A DNA stretch of 64,000 nucleotides, from the NCBI RefSeq assembly GCF_027257195.1, contig NZ_JAPDFS010000002.1, forward strand, positions 208,344 through 272,343, given 5' to 3'. A model generated the notes under the pieces. That model was not told the DNA's origin. It did not search any database and worked only from the letters and a program-made list of their open reading frames with translations. Origin of the DNA: Halorubrum sp. F4. GTDB taxonomy: Archaea > Halobacteriota > Halobacteria > Halobacteriales > Haloferacaceae. Made by a program: the position numbers and the translations under genes. Below, one piece after another: positions 1-8,480 of this stretch (positions are counted from its first letter, which is position 1; each line of letters begins with the position of its first letter).

Positions 1-669
1 GTAGTCGGTGTCGCGCGGGAACTCCTCGTAGTTCTCGACGGTGATCCCGGCCTCCTCGGCGGCCGCACGCATCGATTCGCCGGTCGCCACCGAGAAGGGT
101 TCGTTCACCGCCGTGACGTACACCGAGTCAGGCTGCGGATCGAGATTCAGCAACGCGGAGGTCGCCTCGTTGCCGATGATGCTCACCGTGGGGATCGTCC
201 CGAAGCTGTACTCGTACCCCTCCTGCCAGATCTGCGGCGACTCGGCGCTCCCGGTGATGTGGGGCATGGAGTTCTGCTCCATGATCGGACAGACCGCGAG
301 GGTGACGTTACTGGAGTACGGGCCGAGGACGGCGTCCGCCCCGTCGTTGATCATCTGTGAGGCCGCGTCCGCCCCGGCCGACGGGTTCGACTGTGCGTCG
401 GCATACTCGATCTCGACCTCGTAGGTCTCTCCGTCGATCTCGATCCCGCCCTGCTCGCGGTTGATCGTGTCGGCCCACAGGTCGTATCCTCGCTGGGTGA
501 CGCCGCCGCCGAATCGGAGGTCACCGGACAGCGAGGTCACCGCGCCGAGCTTGAAGAAATCGCGCTCGGAGCCGCCGCCGAGCCCGGCACAGCCGGCCAG
601 CCCGACCGCGGTCGCCGCGCCGCCGACACCCTTCAGGAACGTTCGCCGATCGCCGTGTTTTCGTGTCAT
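1..669 (-). CDS. ABC transporter substrate-binding lipoprotein, branched-chain amino acid type (3' end cut by window edge)
   Basis: The visible 223 codons encode the N-terminal part of a periplasmic-binding protein of the Leu/Ile/Val (Peripla_BP_6) type. The first residues form a Tat signal (RRTFLKG, residues 8-14) followed by a lipobox LAGC with the lipidated Cys at about residue 27, as is usual for haloarchaeal secreted lipoproteins. The mature part begins with FFKLGAVTSLSGDLRFGG, the typical start of this family, and continues with the DGADAVLGPYSS ligand-lobe motif. It should capture a polar solute outside the cell for an ABC importer whose permeases lie beyond the window edge. The exact ligand cannot be read; urea or amides are alternatives to amino acids. 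Confidence 0.9.
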   Translation of the reverse strand, partial: MTRKHGDRRTFLKGVGGAATAVGLAGCAGLGGGSERDFFKLGAVTSLSGDLRFGGGVTQRGYDLWADTINREQGGIEIDGETYEVEIEYADAQSNPSAGADAASQMINDGADAVLGPYSSNVTLAVCPIMEQNSMPHITGSAESPQIWQEGYEYSFGTIPTVSIIGNEATSALLNLDPQPDSVYVTAVNEPFSVATGESMRAAAEEAGITVENYEEFPRDTDY

Positions 670-684
670 AGCTACGCACGGGAG

Positions 685-712
685 TCACGATTTATTCGTG
701 ATAAATGTTTAT
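685..712 (-). promoter_or_regulatory. AT-rich promoter region with small inverted repeat
   Basis: An AT-rich patch lies 20-40 bp upstream of the transporter start. It contains TTTAT-N5-ATAAA (691-705), which fits a haloarchaeal TATA element placed for a nearly leaderless transcript; the symmetry could also be a regulator site. Assigned by position only. Confidence 0.45.
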
Positions 713-827
713 ATGGGAATCAGTATGTGTGTTCGTTCGTTCACGGAGGCACCGATACCTGGGGGGATCAGCCGGCGACGGGTTGCGAGCGTTTTTGTCC
801 GCCCGCGGCTCACACCCACCCACTCAC

Positions 828-2237
828 ATGGCGCGTCTCCTCCACTACTCCGACATCGAGAACGTCTTCGACGTCCCCGAGCGGGCGGCCCGGCTCGCCG
901 GGCGGATCCGCGAGCTTGACGGTCCCGACGCCGCGGTCGTCGCCACCGGCGACACCACCGCGCCGGGCGTCCTCTCGCTGGTCGCGAAGGGACGCCAGAC
1001 GATCGACTTCTACGCGGCGACCGACACGCTGCTCGACACCTTCGGCAACCACGAGTTCGACTACGGCCCCGACGCGCTCCGCGGGCTCGTCGACGACGCG
1101 CCGGTCGAGTTCGTCTCCGCGAACGTCCGCGACGAGGACGGCGACCCCTTCGGACGGCGGGAGGGCGTCGTCCCGTGGACGACCCGTGCGGTCGACGGCG
1201 CGACCGTCGGCTTCGTCGGCGTCACCGACCCCGCGACCGACTCGCTGAACCCGATGGCCGCGCCGCTCACCTTCGACGAGCCGGTCGCGGCCGTCCGGGA
1301 GGCGCTCGCCGAGCTTGAACTCGAGGGGCCGCCGGTCGACCACCGTGTCGTCCTCTCGCACCTCGGCGGCGGCGACGACGACCTCGCCCGCGAGCTCGAC
1401 GTGGACGCAGTCCTCGGCGGGCACGTCCACAGCCGTCGGAACGAGCGCGTCGACGGGACGCTCCTCGTCCGCCCCGGCGTGAACGGCGAGGCCGTCGCCG
1501 AGATCGACCTCGGCGTGAACGGCGACCCGGACGACCCCGCCAACTCCGGCGGCCACGCCACCGCGACGCTTCACGAGCCGGACGGGGTCGCCCCGCACGC
1601 CGACCTCCGCGACTCGCTCACCCAACGGATGGGGGCGGCCGACCTCGACGAGGTCGTCGACCGGGTCGCGGAGCCGATCGAGCGAACCGGCGAGGTCGTC
1701 CACGGCGGGGAGTGCCGCGCCGGCAACTTCGTCGCCGACGCGTTCCGCTGGGCGCACGACGCCGACGTGGGACTCTCGAACGCCGGGGGACTCCGGCAGG
1801 GCGATCCCTGGCACGGCGACGTGACGAAGGCGGACCTCATCAGCCTCATTCCGTTCGAGGAGCCGGTGGTGCTCACCGACGTCACCGGCGCGGAGCTGCG
1901 CGCCGTCCTCCGGGAGATGGCCGCACCGGACATCGACTTCGGCGAGGACGACTGGTGGCACGGCCACGTCTCGAACGCGCGGGTCGTCTGGGACGCCGCG
2001 AGCGAGGAGCTCCTCGAGGCGACCGTCGCGGGCGAGCCCATCGACCCGGACGGGCGGTATACGGTCGCCACCTCCGAGTACCTGCTCCATTCCGACCACG
2101 AGTTCCCGACGCTTTCGGAGCGTCACCGGATCGGCGAGGCCGACATCCAGTACGAGGTGCTCGCCGACTTCGCCCGCGAGCGCGGTATCGATCCCCGGAT
2201 CGAGGGGCGGATCGAGATCCGGAACCGGAGAGAGTGA
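828..2237 (+). CDS. 5'-nucleotidase/UshA-family metallophosphoesterase
   Basis: 469 aa with the two-domain plan of the 5'-nucleotidase family: calcineurin-like metallophosphoesterase (about residues 1-230) and 5'-nucleotidase C-terminal substrate domain (about 280-430). Metal-site motifs are D9, GD at 41-42, GNHEFDYG at 73-80, SHLG at 177-180 and GGHVH at 197-201; the C-terminal domain has GNFVADAFRW and SNAGG. The first motif reads D-I-E where the family usually has D-x-H. No export signal is visible from the chosen ATG, so a cytoplasmic phosphatase acting on nucleotides or related esters is likely. The start at 828 matches the MARLLHYSD beginning; an in-frame upstream extension has no homologous character. 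Substrate unknown. Confidence 0.88.
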   Translation: MARLLHYSDIENVFDVPERAARLAGRIRELDGPDAAVVATGDTTAPGVLSLVAKGRQTIDFYAATDTLLDTFGNHEFDYGPDALRGLVDDAPVEFVSANVRDEDGDPFGRREGVVPWTTRAVDGATVGFVGVTDPATDSLNPMAAPLTFDEPVAAVREALAELELEGPPVDHRVVLSHLGGGDDDLARELDVDAVLGGHVHSRRNERVDGTLLVRPGVNGEAVAEIDLGVNGDPDDPANSGGHATATLHEPDGVAPHADLRDSLTQRMGAADLDEVVDRVAEPIERTGEVVHGGECRAGNFVADAFRWAHDADVGLSNAGGLRQGDPWHGDVTKADLISLIPFEEPVVLTDVTGAELRAVLREMAAPDIDFGEDDWWHGHVSNARVVWDAASEELLEATVAGEPIDPDGRYTVATSEYLLHSDHEFPTLSERHRIGEADIQYEVLADFARERGIDPRIEGRIEIRNRRE

Positions 2238-2259
2238 AACGACGAAACGGTCGAATACG

Positions 2260-3153
2260 CTACGGCAGTTCCACGTCGACGTCGTGTTGCCGGCCCGCCG
2301 CCTTCACCGTGTTGTACAGGAGCATCGCGCGGGTCATCGGCCCGACGCCGCCGGGGACCGGCGTGATCGCGCCGGCGACCTCCTTCGCGGAGTCGTAGTC
2401 CACGTCGCCGACGAGCTCGTAGCCCTTCTCCGTGTCGGCGTCGACGCGGTTGATCCCCACGTCGATCACGGTCGCGCCCGGCTTCAGGCTCGAGCCGTCG
2501 ACGAACTCCGGGATCCCCGCGGCGGCGATCACGAGGTCGGCGTCGGCGAGCTTCCCCTCGAGGTCCTCGGTCCGGGAGTGGCAGACGGTCACGGTGGCGT
2601 TCCCCTGCGGAGCCTTCTGGATCAGGAGGTTCGCCATCGGCTTGCCGACGATGTCGGAGCGGCCGACGACGACCGCGTCGGCTCCCTCGGTCTCGACGTC
2701 GTAGGCGGCGAGCAGCTTCTGGACGCCGTGGGGCGTACAGGGCTTGTAGCGGGCGTCACCGGCGACGAGCCGCCCGACGTTCTCGGGGTGGAAGCCGTCC
2801 ACGTCCTTCTCGGGGTCGATCCGCCGGAGCACCTCGCGACCCTCGACGTGGTCGGGGACGGGCAGCTGGACGAGGATCCCGTGGACGTCCTCCCGCGCGT
2901 TGAGGTCGTCGATGGTCGAGAACAGCTCCTCGGCGGGGGCGTCGGCGTCGACGTCGACGTGGATCCCCTCGATGCCGACCTCCTCGCAGTCGCGCTGTTT
3001 CATCGAGACGTACGTCTCGCTCGCGGGGTCGTCGCTCATCAGCACGGTCGCCAGTCCGGGCTTCACGCCCGCGTCCGCGAGCGTCTCCACGCAGTCGGCG
3101 ACGCCCGACCGGACGTCCGCCGCCACCGCCTCGCCGTCGATGACCTCTGTCAT
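2260..3153 (-). CDS. folD: Bifunctional methylenetetrahydrofolate dehydrogenase/methenyltetrahydrofolate cyclohydrolase
   Basis: 297 aa, the normal FolD length. It interconverts 5,10-methylene-THF, 5,10-methenyl-THF and 10-formyl-THF with NADP in one-carbon metabolism. Visible signatures are the catalytic Y48-x3-K52 in ETYVSMKQRD, the ILVQLPVP segment (about 94-101), the nucleotide-binding loop VVVGRSDIVGKPMANLL (about 161-177) and the C-terminal TPVPGGVGPMT. It converges with the nucleotidase gene (22-bp gap). Its upstream flank is the AT-rich island, so it probably has its own promoter. Its presence shows the organism uses tetrahydrofolate for C1 transfer. Confidence 0.97.
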   Translation of the reverse strand: MTEVIDGEAVAADVRSGVADCVETLADAGVKPGLATVLMSDDPASETYVSMKQRDCEEVGIEGIHVDVDADAPAEELFSTIDDLNAREDVHGILVQLPVPDHVEGREVLRRIDPEKDVDGFHPENVGRLVAGDARYKPCTPHGVQKLLAAYDVETEGADAVVVGRSDIVGKPMANLLIQKAPQGNATVTVCHSRTEDLEGKLADADLVIAAAGIPEFVDGSSLKPGATVIDVGINRVDADTEKGYELVGDVDYDSAKEVAGAITPVPGGVGPMTRAMLLYNTVKAAGRQHDVDVELP

Positions 3154-3575
3154 ACTCGAACGGGGCGGCGGGAGCGGTAAAAGCTACCCGGGATCGTGTC
3201 GATCGAAGTGAGTACCAGTGGTGAAGTATACACGAAAATGGATCTATTCCGCCGCTTGATCTTCGGAGCCGCCTGACCCCGACTTTCCGGTCGGATAACG
3301 ATATAAACGTACGAGGTAACTCGCCGATCTGACGAAATGAACCAGATTCTCGGCCATGAACCCGCGTCCAGTTCTCCACCACTTCTCGGATGTAAGATCA
3401 CTGCTCTATTGAAAATTTCAACAGATGATGTGTTTGAACCACCATGTTGAATATAGTAAGTATATTCGGCACAAATATCTCATTCGTTTCCGCATTAGTA
3501 TGGTCTGTAAAGCGGCCGCACGAACCGTTTACGAGAAAACAAACATCATCTTAGTCCTACTACTGACAGACCGTC
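3154..3575. other. AT-rich intergenic region (422 bp), no convincing gene
   Basis: The base composition drops sharply from the GC-rich flanks. No open frame here has haloarchaeal character. There is a 13-bp palindrome TTGAAAATTTCAA at 3409-3421 and several TATA-like runs (e.g. 3583-3600 just inside the next gene end). It looks like the edge of an acquired or decayed segment. Confidence 0.6.
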
Positions 3576-4067
3576 TCATCTGAATAGGTTATATATTTTA
3601 TCGAAAATAGAAACCGCATCCGAGGAGGTACTATCGTCTACCGCACCGTTTTCAGGACATTTATCTTCATCAACTCCTTCACAACTTGGACAGATTGATT
3701 GACTACAACTCTCACATTCAAGGATTCGATCAGTACTACTGCCACAGGTTGGACAAGTCAAAACATCTGTCTCCGAGTTGCCTTTGTTCTGATTCTCTTC
3801 GTTTTGGAGAGTGACATTCTCGGGTGGGTTCATTCGGCTTGTTTCTTTATCCCGAACCCTTTCTCGCCGTTTCCGACCCGTTCCCCGCCGATCCCGAATT
3901 TGTGGCCCATCCCCAGCAAAACTGGTTGAATTACCACCTATTTTTTGAGACGGACACTTGTGATTTTCCGGTAGTCGATGGATTCCACAGAACGACTGCC
4001 CGCAAAAGTCGCATGAGAATGCATGTTCTACAGAGTTCCCGCAAGTGTCAAAGTCACAAGAACCCAT
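3576..4067 (-). CDS. AN1-type zinc-finger protein with second C-terminal zinc motif
   Basis: 163 aa. Residues 4-38 form an AN1 finger: C4-x4-C9-x9-C19-x2-C22-x4-C27-x2-H30-x5-H36-x-C38. The middle (about 50-95) is basic and low-complexity (RDRRGTGRKRRERVRDKE) and probably disordered. The tail (about 100-140) has CPTC, CESC and CPSC pairs that could bind further zinc. AN1 fingers in eukaryotes occur in proteins linked to ubiquitin or stress; the archaeal role is not established. Codon use is far more AT-rich than neighbours, suggesting transfer. A similar finger is encoded divergently 318 bp away. Confidence 0.75.
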   Translation of the reverse strand: MGSCDFDTCGNSVEHAFSCDFCGQSFCGIHRLPENHKCPSQKIGGNSTSFAGDGPQIRDRRGTGRKRRERVRDKETSRMNPPENVTLQNEENQNKGNSETDVLTCPTCGSSTDRILECESCSQSICPSCEGVDEDKCPENGAVDDSTSSDAVSIFDKIYNLFR

Positions 4068-4077
4068 ATCTGATATG
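4065..4077. promoter_or_regulatory. Palindrome over the AN1 start codon
   Basis: CATATC-T-GATATG is a perfect 13-bp palindrome covering the start codon of the leftward AN1 gene. It could be an autoregulatory operator or part of the translation start context; this is position-based inference. Confidence 0.35.
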
Positions 4078-4384
4078 TTAAAATTCTGCTACCGCATAAA
4101 ATAATCACGGGATGATTCTGCTGTGGTTGGCTGCTGTTGGGGGGTGTAATCTAACATCTGTATTCGATCCACTCCGTTGGTTTTCTCGCAATCAGTGGCA
4201 CCTTCGCGCCCTGTATTCAGCACGGTACATGTTTCATCTACTAAGGATATCCACAGAGCGAGCGTGCTCAAGTCGGGAGTGTCCAAGCCCACTTCTTTCT
4301 AGAAGTAGGAGGCTACTCGCCAGTTGGGTGAGAAGGATGTGTTTCTCGCCATAATGTTATCATAGTATCCTGTTATGATCGCTT
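4078..4384. other. Divergent AT-rich intergenic region between two AN1 genes
   Basis: About 310 bp separating two divergent AN1 finger genes. Short open frames exist on both strands (about 67 and 80 codons), but neither shows recognisable motifs or the acidic composition of haloarchaeal proteins. An inverted repeat ATCATA-N9-TATGAT (4359-4379) sits just before the rightward gene and is a candidate promoter or operator. Confidence 0.5.
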
Positions 4385-4705
4385 ATGAATTGTAAAGAGT
4401 GTGGAGAGACCGATTCGATGCCGTACACCTGTAGTCGGTGTGACCAGAAGTTCTGCGTCTCTCATCGTCTCCCTGAGTCACACAACTGTATCGGACTCCA
4501 AGTTGAGAGATCTAACCGCGCCGCGCTTAGGGAAGATGGAACAGAGATTCCTTGGTTTGAGAGCGATGATCCACGACCAAGTAGAACAGAACAAGAAGGG
4601 TCGTCACTGACTTTGAACACCATCCTTCTCGCCTTGATAATCCTGCTTGCAATCGGGGGATTCGCCGTTTTTGCCATTTCCTTCCTTACTTCAGGTGCCA
4701 TTTAA
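4385..4705 (+). CDS. Membrane-anchored AN1-type zinc-finger protein
   Basis: 106 aa. An N-terminal AN1 finger (C3-x2-C6-x9-C16-x2-C19-x4-C24-x2-H27-x5-H33-x-C35) is followed by a polar linker and one hydrophobic helix at about residues 78-102 ending at the C-terminus, so the finger should face the cytoplasm as a tail-anchored protein. The finger is strikingly like that of the divergent neighbour (both contain HRLPE.H.C), implying duplication or shared function. Function unknown; similar small AN1 proteins recur in haloarchaea. Confidence 0.78.
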   Translation: MNCKECGETDSMPYTCSRCDQKFCVSHRLPESHNCIGLQVERSNRAALREDGTEIPWFESDDPRPSRTEQEGSSLTLNTILLALIILLAIGGFAVFAISFLTSGAI

Positions 4706-4769
4706 CCGTTATCGGGGATTTTACACACTGATATCTGGCTCACCAGCAGTTATCGGATCCGCCCGCCGA

Positions 4770-5540
4770 TCACTCGGGGTACAGCTCCTCCTCCCGGTCG
4801 ATCGCGTCGATCGCGGCGACCTCGTCGGCGGCGAGTTCGAGGTCGGCGGCCGCGAGGTTCGCTCGGAGGTGCCGCTCGCTCGACGCCTTCGGGATCGCCA
4901 CGACCGGGTCCTTCGCGGTCGCCCACGCGATCGCGACCGCCTCGGGCGTCGCGTCGTGTCGTTCCGCGATCTCACTCACTGTGTCGATCTCGCCCACTTT
5001 CCCGCCCGCGAGCGGCGAGTACGCCAGGACGGGATACCCGTGCTCGCGCGCGTGTTCGATCAGCTCGGAACGGTAGAAGAGCGGGTGAAGCTCGGTCTGG
5101 TGGGCCGCGATCGGGGCGTCGAGTACCTCGCGGGCGCGCTCGAGGTCGTCGATCTCGAAGTTCGAGACGCCGACCGCGCCGACGACTCCCTCCTCGACGA
5201 GGCGGTCCATCGCGGGCAGGGTCGTCTCCGGGTCGTACGCGCCGCGCGGGCGGTGAACGTACAGCAGGTCGATCCGGTCGACGCCGAGCAGCTCGGCGCT
5301 CTCGCGAGCGGTCGGCCCGACGTCATCCGCGGCGAGCGCGTCTATCCAGAGCTTCGTCGCGACCGTGACCGCCTCGCGGTCGACGTCGCTTTCGGCGAGT
5401 CCCTCCCCGACGACGGCCTCGTTGCCGTAGATCCGAGCGGTGTCGACGTGGCGGTAGCCGAGGTCGAGGGCGGTCGCGATCGGGGCGGGCTCGTCGATTC
5501 CCATCGTTCCGAGCCCCACTCGCGGGAGGTTCAGGTCCAT
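4770..5540 (-). CDS. Aldo/keto reductase
   Basis: 256 aa, NADPH-dependent oxidoreductase of the AKR superfamily (TIM barrel, cytoplasmic), reducing or oxidising small carbonyl compounds. The tetrad is visible: D33 (HVDTARIYGNE), Y38, K63 (ATKLW) and H96 (LLYVHRP). The GVSNFE and AIPKASS segments and the C-terminal pyridine-nucleotide region are present. The start at 5540 gives the normal MDLNLPRVGLGTMG beginning; a 38-residue upstream in-frame extension is encoded by a tandem repeat and rejected. A second, related reductase lies at 51309-52148. Substrate not predictable. Confidence 0.92.
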   Translation of the reverse strand: MDLNLPRVGLGTMGIDEPAPIATALDLGYRHVDTARIYGNEAVVGEGLAESDVDREAVTVATKLWIDALAADDVGPTARESAELLGVDRIDLLYVHRPRGAYDPETTLPAMDRLVEEGVVGAVGVSNFEIDDLERAREVLDAPIAAHQTELHPLFYRSELIEHAREHGYPVLAYSPLAGGKVGEIDTVSEIAERHDATPEAVAIAWATAKDPVVAIPKASSERHLRANLAAADLELAADEVAAIDAIDREEELYPE

Positions 5541-5576
5541 ACTCCGACTCGCGGTCGACGATCCATAAACGCCGGC

Positions 5577-5635
5577 GTCACGGCGACGTGGAACCGGAGT
5601 GTCACGGCGACGCGAAACCGGGGTGTCACGGCGAG
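5577..5635. repeat. 24-bp tandem repeat, about 2.5 copies
   Basis: Units start at 5577, 5601 and 5625, each beginning GTCACGGCGA. The first two are complete 24-bp copies with three differences and the third breaks off. The array fills the gap between the aldo/keto reductase start and the end of the HAD gene, whose last codons overlap its edge. It resembles slippage-generated spacer DNA. Confidence 0.75.
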
Positions 5636-6300
5636 CCGATCGGCGAGCGGCCACAGAGGCTCACGAGGTCGTGGAGGTCGTCGATCTCGTAGGTCGGTTG
5701 CGTGGAGAGCTCGAAGGACCGGCGGTGTGGGCGTCGGATGAACGCGGAGTCGATCCCGGCGTTGTCGGCCGCGAGGACGTCCGACTCGTTGTCGCCGACG
5801 AACAGCGCGGTGGACGCATCGAGGTCCGCGAGCGCCCGTTCGAGGTAGTACGGCGAGGGTTTCTTCCGCGAGAGGCTGGCGATCGAGGGCTCGCGGCCGT
5901 AGACGACGTCGAAGCGATCGGCGAGTCCGAAGTGCGCGAGGAGGTCGTCAACGGTGGCCTGTTGGTTCGAGGAGACGATCCCGAGCGCGGCGTCGAGATG
6001 CGCCAGCGCGTCGACGTCCTCGTAGGGAGTCTTGCGGCCGGCCCGCGAGGCGGCGACCTGCGCGTCGGACGCGGTCCGATCGCGGACGCGCCAGAACTCG
6101 ACCGGATCGATCCCGTAGCGGTCACAGATGTCGGAAAGCGTCGCCGGGTCGACGCCGACCGCGACGTCGTCGACGTGTGCGAGGTCCGGGTCGGTCACGC
6201 CCAGCCGCTCGAACGCCTCCCAGGCGGCCTCGCGGAGGGTGTCGAACGGCGTTCGACCGACGATCACCCCGTCGTGATCGAGAACGACGGCGTCGTACAC
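5626..6300 (-). CDS. HAD-superfamily phosphatase (phosphoglycolate phosphatase-like)
   Basis: 224 aa with all HAD motifs: D8-x-D10 (VLDHDGVI), the Ser/Asn motif II at about 110-112 (VSSNQQ), Lys at 146-147 (SRKKPSP) and the acidic motif IV VGDNESD (168-174). A helical cap lies at about residues 18-95. It should dephosphorylate a small cytoplasmic metabolite; Gph/PGP-like specificity is only a family guess. Starts with GTG. It runs codirectionally toward the aldo/keto reductase and could share a transcript with it. Confidence 0.88.
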   Translation of the reverse strand: MYDAVVLDHDGVIVGRTPFDTLREAAWEAFERLGVTDPDLAHVDDVAVGVDPATLSDICDRYGIDPVEFWRVRDRTASDAQVAASRAGRKTPYEDVDALAHLDAALGIVSSNQQATVDDLLAHFGLADRFDVVYGREPSIASLSRKKPSPYYLERALADLDASTALFVGDNESDVLAADNAGIDSAFIRRPHRRSFELSTQPTYEIDDLHDLVSLCGRSPIGSP

Positions 6301-6422
6301 GTCGCTTCCTCGGTCGTTAACCGGGAAAAAGGTTTCAGTGGGAGGTCCGTGGTCGCGCTTTCGGAATCCACGAGTACCCCTGTACTTTCAATACCCGGCG
6401 CGTCCAACGTTCCGATTGGACC

Positions 6423-7562
6423 ATGAACATCGCTGATATCGCAGTGCCGGAGTACGTCGAGGTCGACGCCGACGAGCGACTCGCCAAGGTCCGATCCATC
6501 TTCGAGCGTGAGAACCCGAAGGGAATCGTCGTCACGGAGGACGGCGAGTACGCGGGAGTCGTCGGGGAGAAACAGCTGCTGCGGTCACGGATGGAGGACG
6601 ACACGAAGGTCTCCGCCGTCGTCAAGCCCGCCCCCTCGGTGAAGCGGACGGAGGACGTTCGCGAGACCGCTCGGCTCCTCGTCGAGGGCGACGTGAAGAT
6701 CGCGCCGGTCTACGAGGGCGAGAAGCTCTACGGGATCGTGACCGTCGACCAGATCCTCGAGGCCGTCCTCGAGAGCCTCGACGCCATCACGGTCGATCAG
6801 ATCGTCACGACCGACGTGATCGGCATCAACGAGAAGGACAGCGTGGGCCGAGCGATAAACCGGCTCCGCGAGAACGGGATCTCCCGGCTCCCGGTGCTCG
6901 ACGACGACGGGATGCTCACCGGCGTCGTCACCACGAACGACATCGTGGAGTTCGTCGTCCGCGACCAGGAGCGGCAGGGGAGCGGCGACCGCGCCGGCGA
7001 CATCGACCGGATGCTCGACCTCCCCGTCTACGACATCATGTCGAGTCCGGTCGTGACGGCGACCGCCGACGAGACCGCAAAGGAGGCGGTCTCCCGCATG
7101 TTCGACAACGACGTCTCCGGGCTCGTCGTCACTCCCGAGGACGTCGACGCGGTCGCGGGGATGGTCACCAAGACCGACGTGTTGCGCGCGCTCACGTTCA
7201 CCGAGGAGGACTCGCTCGACGTCCAGATCACGAACGTCGACCTCCTCGACCGCACCTCGCGGGAACACATCGTCGAATCGATCGAGAGCGTCGCGGACAA
7301 GTACGCCCAGATGCAGGTGATGCACGCGCACGTCCGGCTCCACCAGCACAAGGAGAAGCTCCGTGGGACGCCGCTCATCCAGTGTCAGATCCGCCTCCGG
7401 ACGGACCAGGGCCAGCTCGGCGGTTCCGGCGAGGGATACGGCGCCGAACACGCCTTCCACGTGGCACTCGACAAGCTGGAGCGAAACGTCCTCGAGCTCA
7501 AGGGCGTCAACGCCGACGAGGAGTACCGCGGCCAGCTGCTCCGGAAGCTCGGCGAGCTCTAG
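6423..7562 (+). CDS. Four-CBS-domain protein with C-terminal HPF/RaiA-like domain
   Basis: 379 aa. Residues 1-250 hold four CBS motifs in two Bateman pairs (about 1-57, 62-120, 122-180 and 198-250), expected to sense adenosyl nucleotides. Residues about 262-379 form a separate alpha/beta domain with a VMHAHVRLHQHKEK strand and the tail LELKGVNADEEYRGQLLRKL, resembling the ribosome hibernation factor (HPF/YfiA) fold. The protein is a plausible energy-sensing ribosome-binding regulator; this is inference from architecture. A short leader and divergent placement relative to the HAD gene suggest its own promoter near 6390-6410. Confidence 0.8.
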   Translation: MNIADIAVPEYVEVDADERLAKVRSIFERENPKGIVVTEDGEYAGVVGEKQLLRSRMEDDTKVSAVVKPAPSVKRTEDVRETARLLVEGDVKIAPVYEGEKLYGIVTVDQILEAVLESLDAITVDQIVTTDVIGINEKDSVGRAINRLRENGISRLPVLDDDGMLTGVVTTNDIVEFVVRDQERQGSGDRAGDIDRMLDLPVYDIMSSPVVTATADETAKEAVSRMFDNDVSGLVVTPEDVDAVAGMVTKTDVLRALTFTEEDSLDVQITNVDLLDRTSREHIVESIESVADKYAQMQVMHAHVRLHQHKEKLRGTPLIQCQIRLRTDQGQLGGSGEGYGAEHAFHVALDKLERNVLELKGVNADEEYRGQLLRKLGEL

Positions 7563-7660
7563 GCGTTCCCGACGCGACGTCGATCCGGCTCCGGCCCGCT
7601 CGACCCCCGTTTCTCTTCTCGTTCGTCCGCTCTCCCGTTCGACCGTCCGCTCCCCGGTAC

Positions 7661-8371
7661 CTAGTCGCCGCTCGCGCCGGCCATCAGCCCCTCCTCCACG
7701 ATCCTGAACGTCGCGGAGTCGCCGGCGGGTCTCGAACGGTGTTTCTCCAGCGTCGCCCGCCGGTTGCCGCCGCGGAAGCGGTCGACGCGTACGATCGCCC
7801 CGGTCCAGTGGTTGAGCGTGTTGCCGCCGAGCGCGCGGTCGCGGTCGCTCTCGGGGTCCGTGAACACCTGGTTCGTTATCACCACCGCGACGTCGTGTCG
7901 TCGCGCCAGAGAGAGGAGGTGTGTCACCTGTTTCGCGACCTTCCGGAGCGACTGGCCGCCCTCCGTGTCCTCGGCGCGCTCGAGCCGATAGAAGCCGGTC
8001 GCGGAGTCCAACACGATGAGCTCCACCTCCGCCGCGAGCTCCTCGGCGTCGCGGACGGCCTCGCGCTGGTCCTCGAAGTCGTACGCCTCGGTTATCACCA
8101 GCCGGGAGGCCAGCTCCTCGACGCTCTCGTCGACGTCCGGACGGTCGATTCGGGCACTCGCCATCTGCTCGAACCGGTCGATCGAGAGCCCCTCGGTGTC
8201 GATGAAAAGCGATCGGTCGCCGGCCGCCGCGACCTCGATCGCCGCGGCGAGCGCGAGGTTGGTCTTGCCCGCGGCGGGCGGGCCGTACACCTGCGTGACG
8301 ACCCCGCGTTCGAACCCCCCGCCGAGCAGGTCGTCGACCGACTCACAGCCGGTCGGGATCGGATCGCTCAC
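7661..8371 (-). CDS. radB: DNA repair and recombination protein RadB
   Basis: 236 aa, the archaeal RadA paralogue consisting of the RecA-type core alone, without the N-terminal helix-hairpin-helix domain. Walker A is GPPAAGKT (30-37) and Walker B is in ELIVLDSATGF (about 114-124); the L2/sensor region reads VITNQVFTDPESD and LEKHRSRPAG lies near the C-terminus. RadB assists RadA in homologous recombination. A TATA-like CTTTAA patch around 8393-8402 precedes the start. It is convergent with the CBS gene. Confidence 0.95.
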   Translation of the reverse strand: MSDPIPTGCESVDDLLGGGFERGVVTQVYGPPAAGKTNLALAAAIEVAAAGDRSLFIDTEGLSIDRFEQMASARIDRPDVDESVEELASRLVITEAYDFEDQREAVRDAEELAAEVELIVLDSATGFYRLERAEDTEGGQSLRKVAKQVTHLLSLARRHDVAVVITNQVFTDPESDRDRALGGNTLNHWTGAIVRVDRFRGGNRRATLEKHRSRPAGDSATFRIVEEGLMAGASGD

Positions 8372-8480
8372 TGGGGGACGTTCAGTCCCGTTCGTCTTTA
8401 AGGGGTCGGTACGGCGGAGCGGATCGACGGTCGGACCGTCGACCCCGCCCTATCGCGTCGCCAACCGTCCAGATAACGCC

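Noticed and set aside
41-424. Open frames on the plus strand opposite the transporter gene
   Set aside because: They are antisense shadows of the GC-rich minus-strand gene, which has a clear Tat/lipobox signal and family motifs.
4089-4354. Two short ORFs (67 aa on minus, 80 aa on plus) between the AN1 genes
   Set aside because: They overlap each other, lack recognisable motifs and haloarchaeal composition, and have no convincing start signals.
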